DNA of 39,370 nucleotides from a virus: positions 1 through 39,370 of the IMG/VR virus record IMGVR_UViG_3300021341_000063. One strand, 5' to 3'. Below the pieces are notes generated by a model, which made no database searches, had not been told where the DNA came from, and was given only the letters and a program-made list of their open reading frames with translations. Below, piece by piece: positions 38,313 to 39,370 of the stretch. Position 1 is the first letter of the stretch. Each line of letters opens with the position of its first letter. Position numbers and translations under genes: made by a program.

Positions 38313-39370
38313 CGCTCACGAACCTCAAACAGGTAACGCGGCGCGGCCGCACCTACTGGTATTTCCAGCGCAAGGGGCACCCGCTTATCCGGCTGCCAGA
38401 CCTGCCGCACGACGACCCGGCCTTCCTCGCCGCCTATGCCGAGGCGAAAAAGGCCACGCCGGAACCGGAGCCGGCCGCAGCCGGTAGCTTCGCAGCCCTG
38501 GTGCGCGCCGCGCTTGCCTCGGATCACTACCACCAGTCGAAGGACGCCACGCGCGCGATGTTCCGCCGGCACTGCGATCCGCTGCTGGAAGAGTTCGGGG
38601 CCCTGCCCGCGCGCGGTCTCAAATCGCGCCACATCCGCGCCAACCTGCCCGCCAGCTCTGCGCCCGGGCACCGGCTGCGTACATGGCGGTTCCTGTGTTC
38701 CTTCGGCGTCGAGCGCGGCCTGCTGCCCCGCAACGAGGCGCTGGACGTTGCCATGCCCAAGCCGAAGAAAAAGGGCGGGCACCCGGCCTGGACGGCGGCT
38801 GACATCGAGGCCTTCCGCAATCGCTGGCCGATCGGCAGCGTCACCCGCGCGGCGTTTGAGCTGCTGCGGCTGACCGGCGCGCGGATCTCCGACTCGGTGC
38901 TGCTGGGGCCGGGCATGGTGGCGCGCGACGGCGTGCTGTCCTACCGACAGGTGAAGACCGGCGGGCTTGCCCATGTGCCGTGGACCTGCCCGCTGCCGGA
39001 CTATGCCGCGCACATGGCCGAGGACCGCGAGCTGATGCACCAGGCGCTCGCCGTGCTGGCCGGCCACATGACCTTCCTCGCAGCGAAGGGAAAGACCCGC
39101 TCCGATAAATCGCTGGGTACTATGATCCGCGAGGCCGCACGTGAGGCCGGCGTGGGAAAAAGCGCCCACGGCCTGCGCAAAAGCCTGGCCGCGGCGCTGG
39201 CGGAAGGGGGCGCATCGGCCCACCAGATCAGCTCATGGACCGGCCATGAATCCCTGAAAGAGGTGGACCACTACACCAAATCGGCCGACCGCCGCCGGGC
39301 CGTCATCGGCACGGAACAAGAACAGAACGTTGGAAAACATTCCGGGCAGCGTTGGAAAACACAAAAATAA
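38282..39370 (+). CDS. int: Tyrosine site-specific integrase
   Basis: A 362-aa tyrosine recombinase. It has an N-terminal arm-type DNA-binding region, a core-binding domain, and a catalytic domain with R201 (LTGARISD), K225 (RQVKTGG), H296 and R299 (AHGLRKSLAA), H322 (WTGHES) and the nucleophile Y331 (VDHYTKS). The full set is present, so it should integrate and excise the phage. ATG 38282 has AGGAGG 5 bases upstream; a GTG at 38309 that overlaps the previous stop is an alternative. It reads out of the window, so attP/attR should lie at or past base 39370. Confidence 0.94.
   Translation: MGRGDRGGIVTLTNLKQVTRRGRTYWYFQRKGHPLIRLPDLPHDDPAFLAAYAEAKKATPEPEPAAAGSFAALVRAALASDHYHQSKDATRAMFRRHCDPLLEEFGALPARGLKSRHIRANLPASSAPGHRLRTWRFLCSFGVERGLLPRNEALDVAMPKPKKKGGHPAWTAADIEAFRNRWPIGSVTRAAFELLRLTGARISDSVLLGPGMVARDGVLSYRQVKTGGLAHVPWTCPLPDYAAHMAEDRELMHQALAVLAGHMTFLAAKGKTRSDKSLGTMIREAAREAGVGKSAHGLRKSLAAALAEGGASAHQISSWTGHESLKEVDHYTKSADRRRAVIGTEQEQNVGKHSGQRWKTQK
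39328..39361. repeat. Direct repeats at the integrase 3' end, candidate arm-type sites
   Basis: CGTTGGAAAACA occurs at 39328-39339 and 39350-39361, 22 bases apart start to start, two helical turns. They overlap the last codons of the integrase gene. The position next to a likely attP and the phased spacing suit integrase arm binding, but the repeat could also be incidental to coding. Confidence 0.45.

Overview
The window reads as one essentially complete temperate siphophage genome (prophage or circular phage contig) of a GC-rich alphaproteobacterium, most likely Rhodobacterales. The grounds are very high GC, tightly overlapping genes (ATGA/GTGA junctions), an HK97-type head module, a long-tail module with a tape measure and a frameshifted tail chaperone, a repressor/Cro switch and a tyrosine integrase. 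Host assignment is inference from composition and protein style, with no database search behind it.

Layout. 1-700 (+): a secreted-nuclease-like gene, a small Cys-containing gene and a tRNA-Gly(UCC). 752-790: a strong minus-strand terminator that closes the late operon. 917-20982 (-), read right to left: small terminase, large terminase, portal, S49 head protease, HK97 capsid, connectors, tail terminator, tail tube, chaperones G and G-T (-1 frameshift on A8), tape measure, distal tail proteins, a 1139-aa tail protein with a sialidase-like C-terminus, small membrane proteins, a membrane-anchored lysozyme, and nested Rz/Rz1 spanins. 21074-22078 (-): an HNH nuclease fused to a P-loop domain, and an initiator-type tRNA. 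22268-22900 (-): a NusG-like elongation factor at the early/late boundary. 22968-23300: a noncoding block of 9-bp iteron-like repeats. 23290-29230 (-): SF3/D5 helicase, several unknown genes, a beta-class DNA methyltransferase behind two intrinsic terminators, a CII-like protein and Cro.

29232-30750 is the control centre: a CI-like repressor gene (+), two membrane-protein genes (-), and two operator/promoter clusters sharing the site RTTGCGATWWYCGCAAY, one for the leftward (cro) operon and one for the rightward operon. 30807-38312 (+) is a second early operon: small genes, a cupin, a phage-borne DNA sliding clamp (DnaN), two genes whose ends are joined by a duplicated ~81-bp hairpin cassette, a ParB-like protein, and a Cys-rich group of four genes that includes an HTH/Gp88-like protein and a Gp37/Gp68 (DUF5131) protein. 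The integrase ends the window.

How it works together (inference): the repressor silences both early operons from matched operators. On induction Cro, CII-like, methyltransferase and helicase genes are expressed leftward and clamp and accessory genes rightward. Replication probably starts at the iteron block beside the helicase, with the phage clamp recruiting host polymerase. The NusG paralogue would let polymerase run through the roughly 22-kb late operon. The most novel-looking parts are the NusG-like late regulator with its leader, the iteron block, the initiator tRNA, the Cys-cluster gene group and the repeated hairpin cassette.
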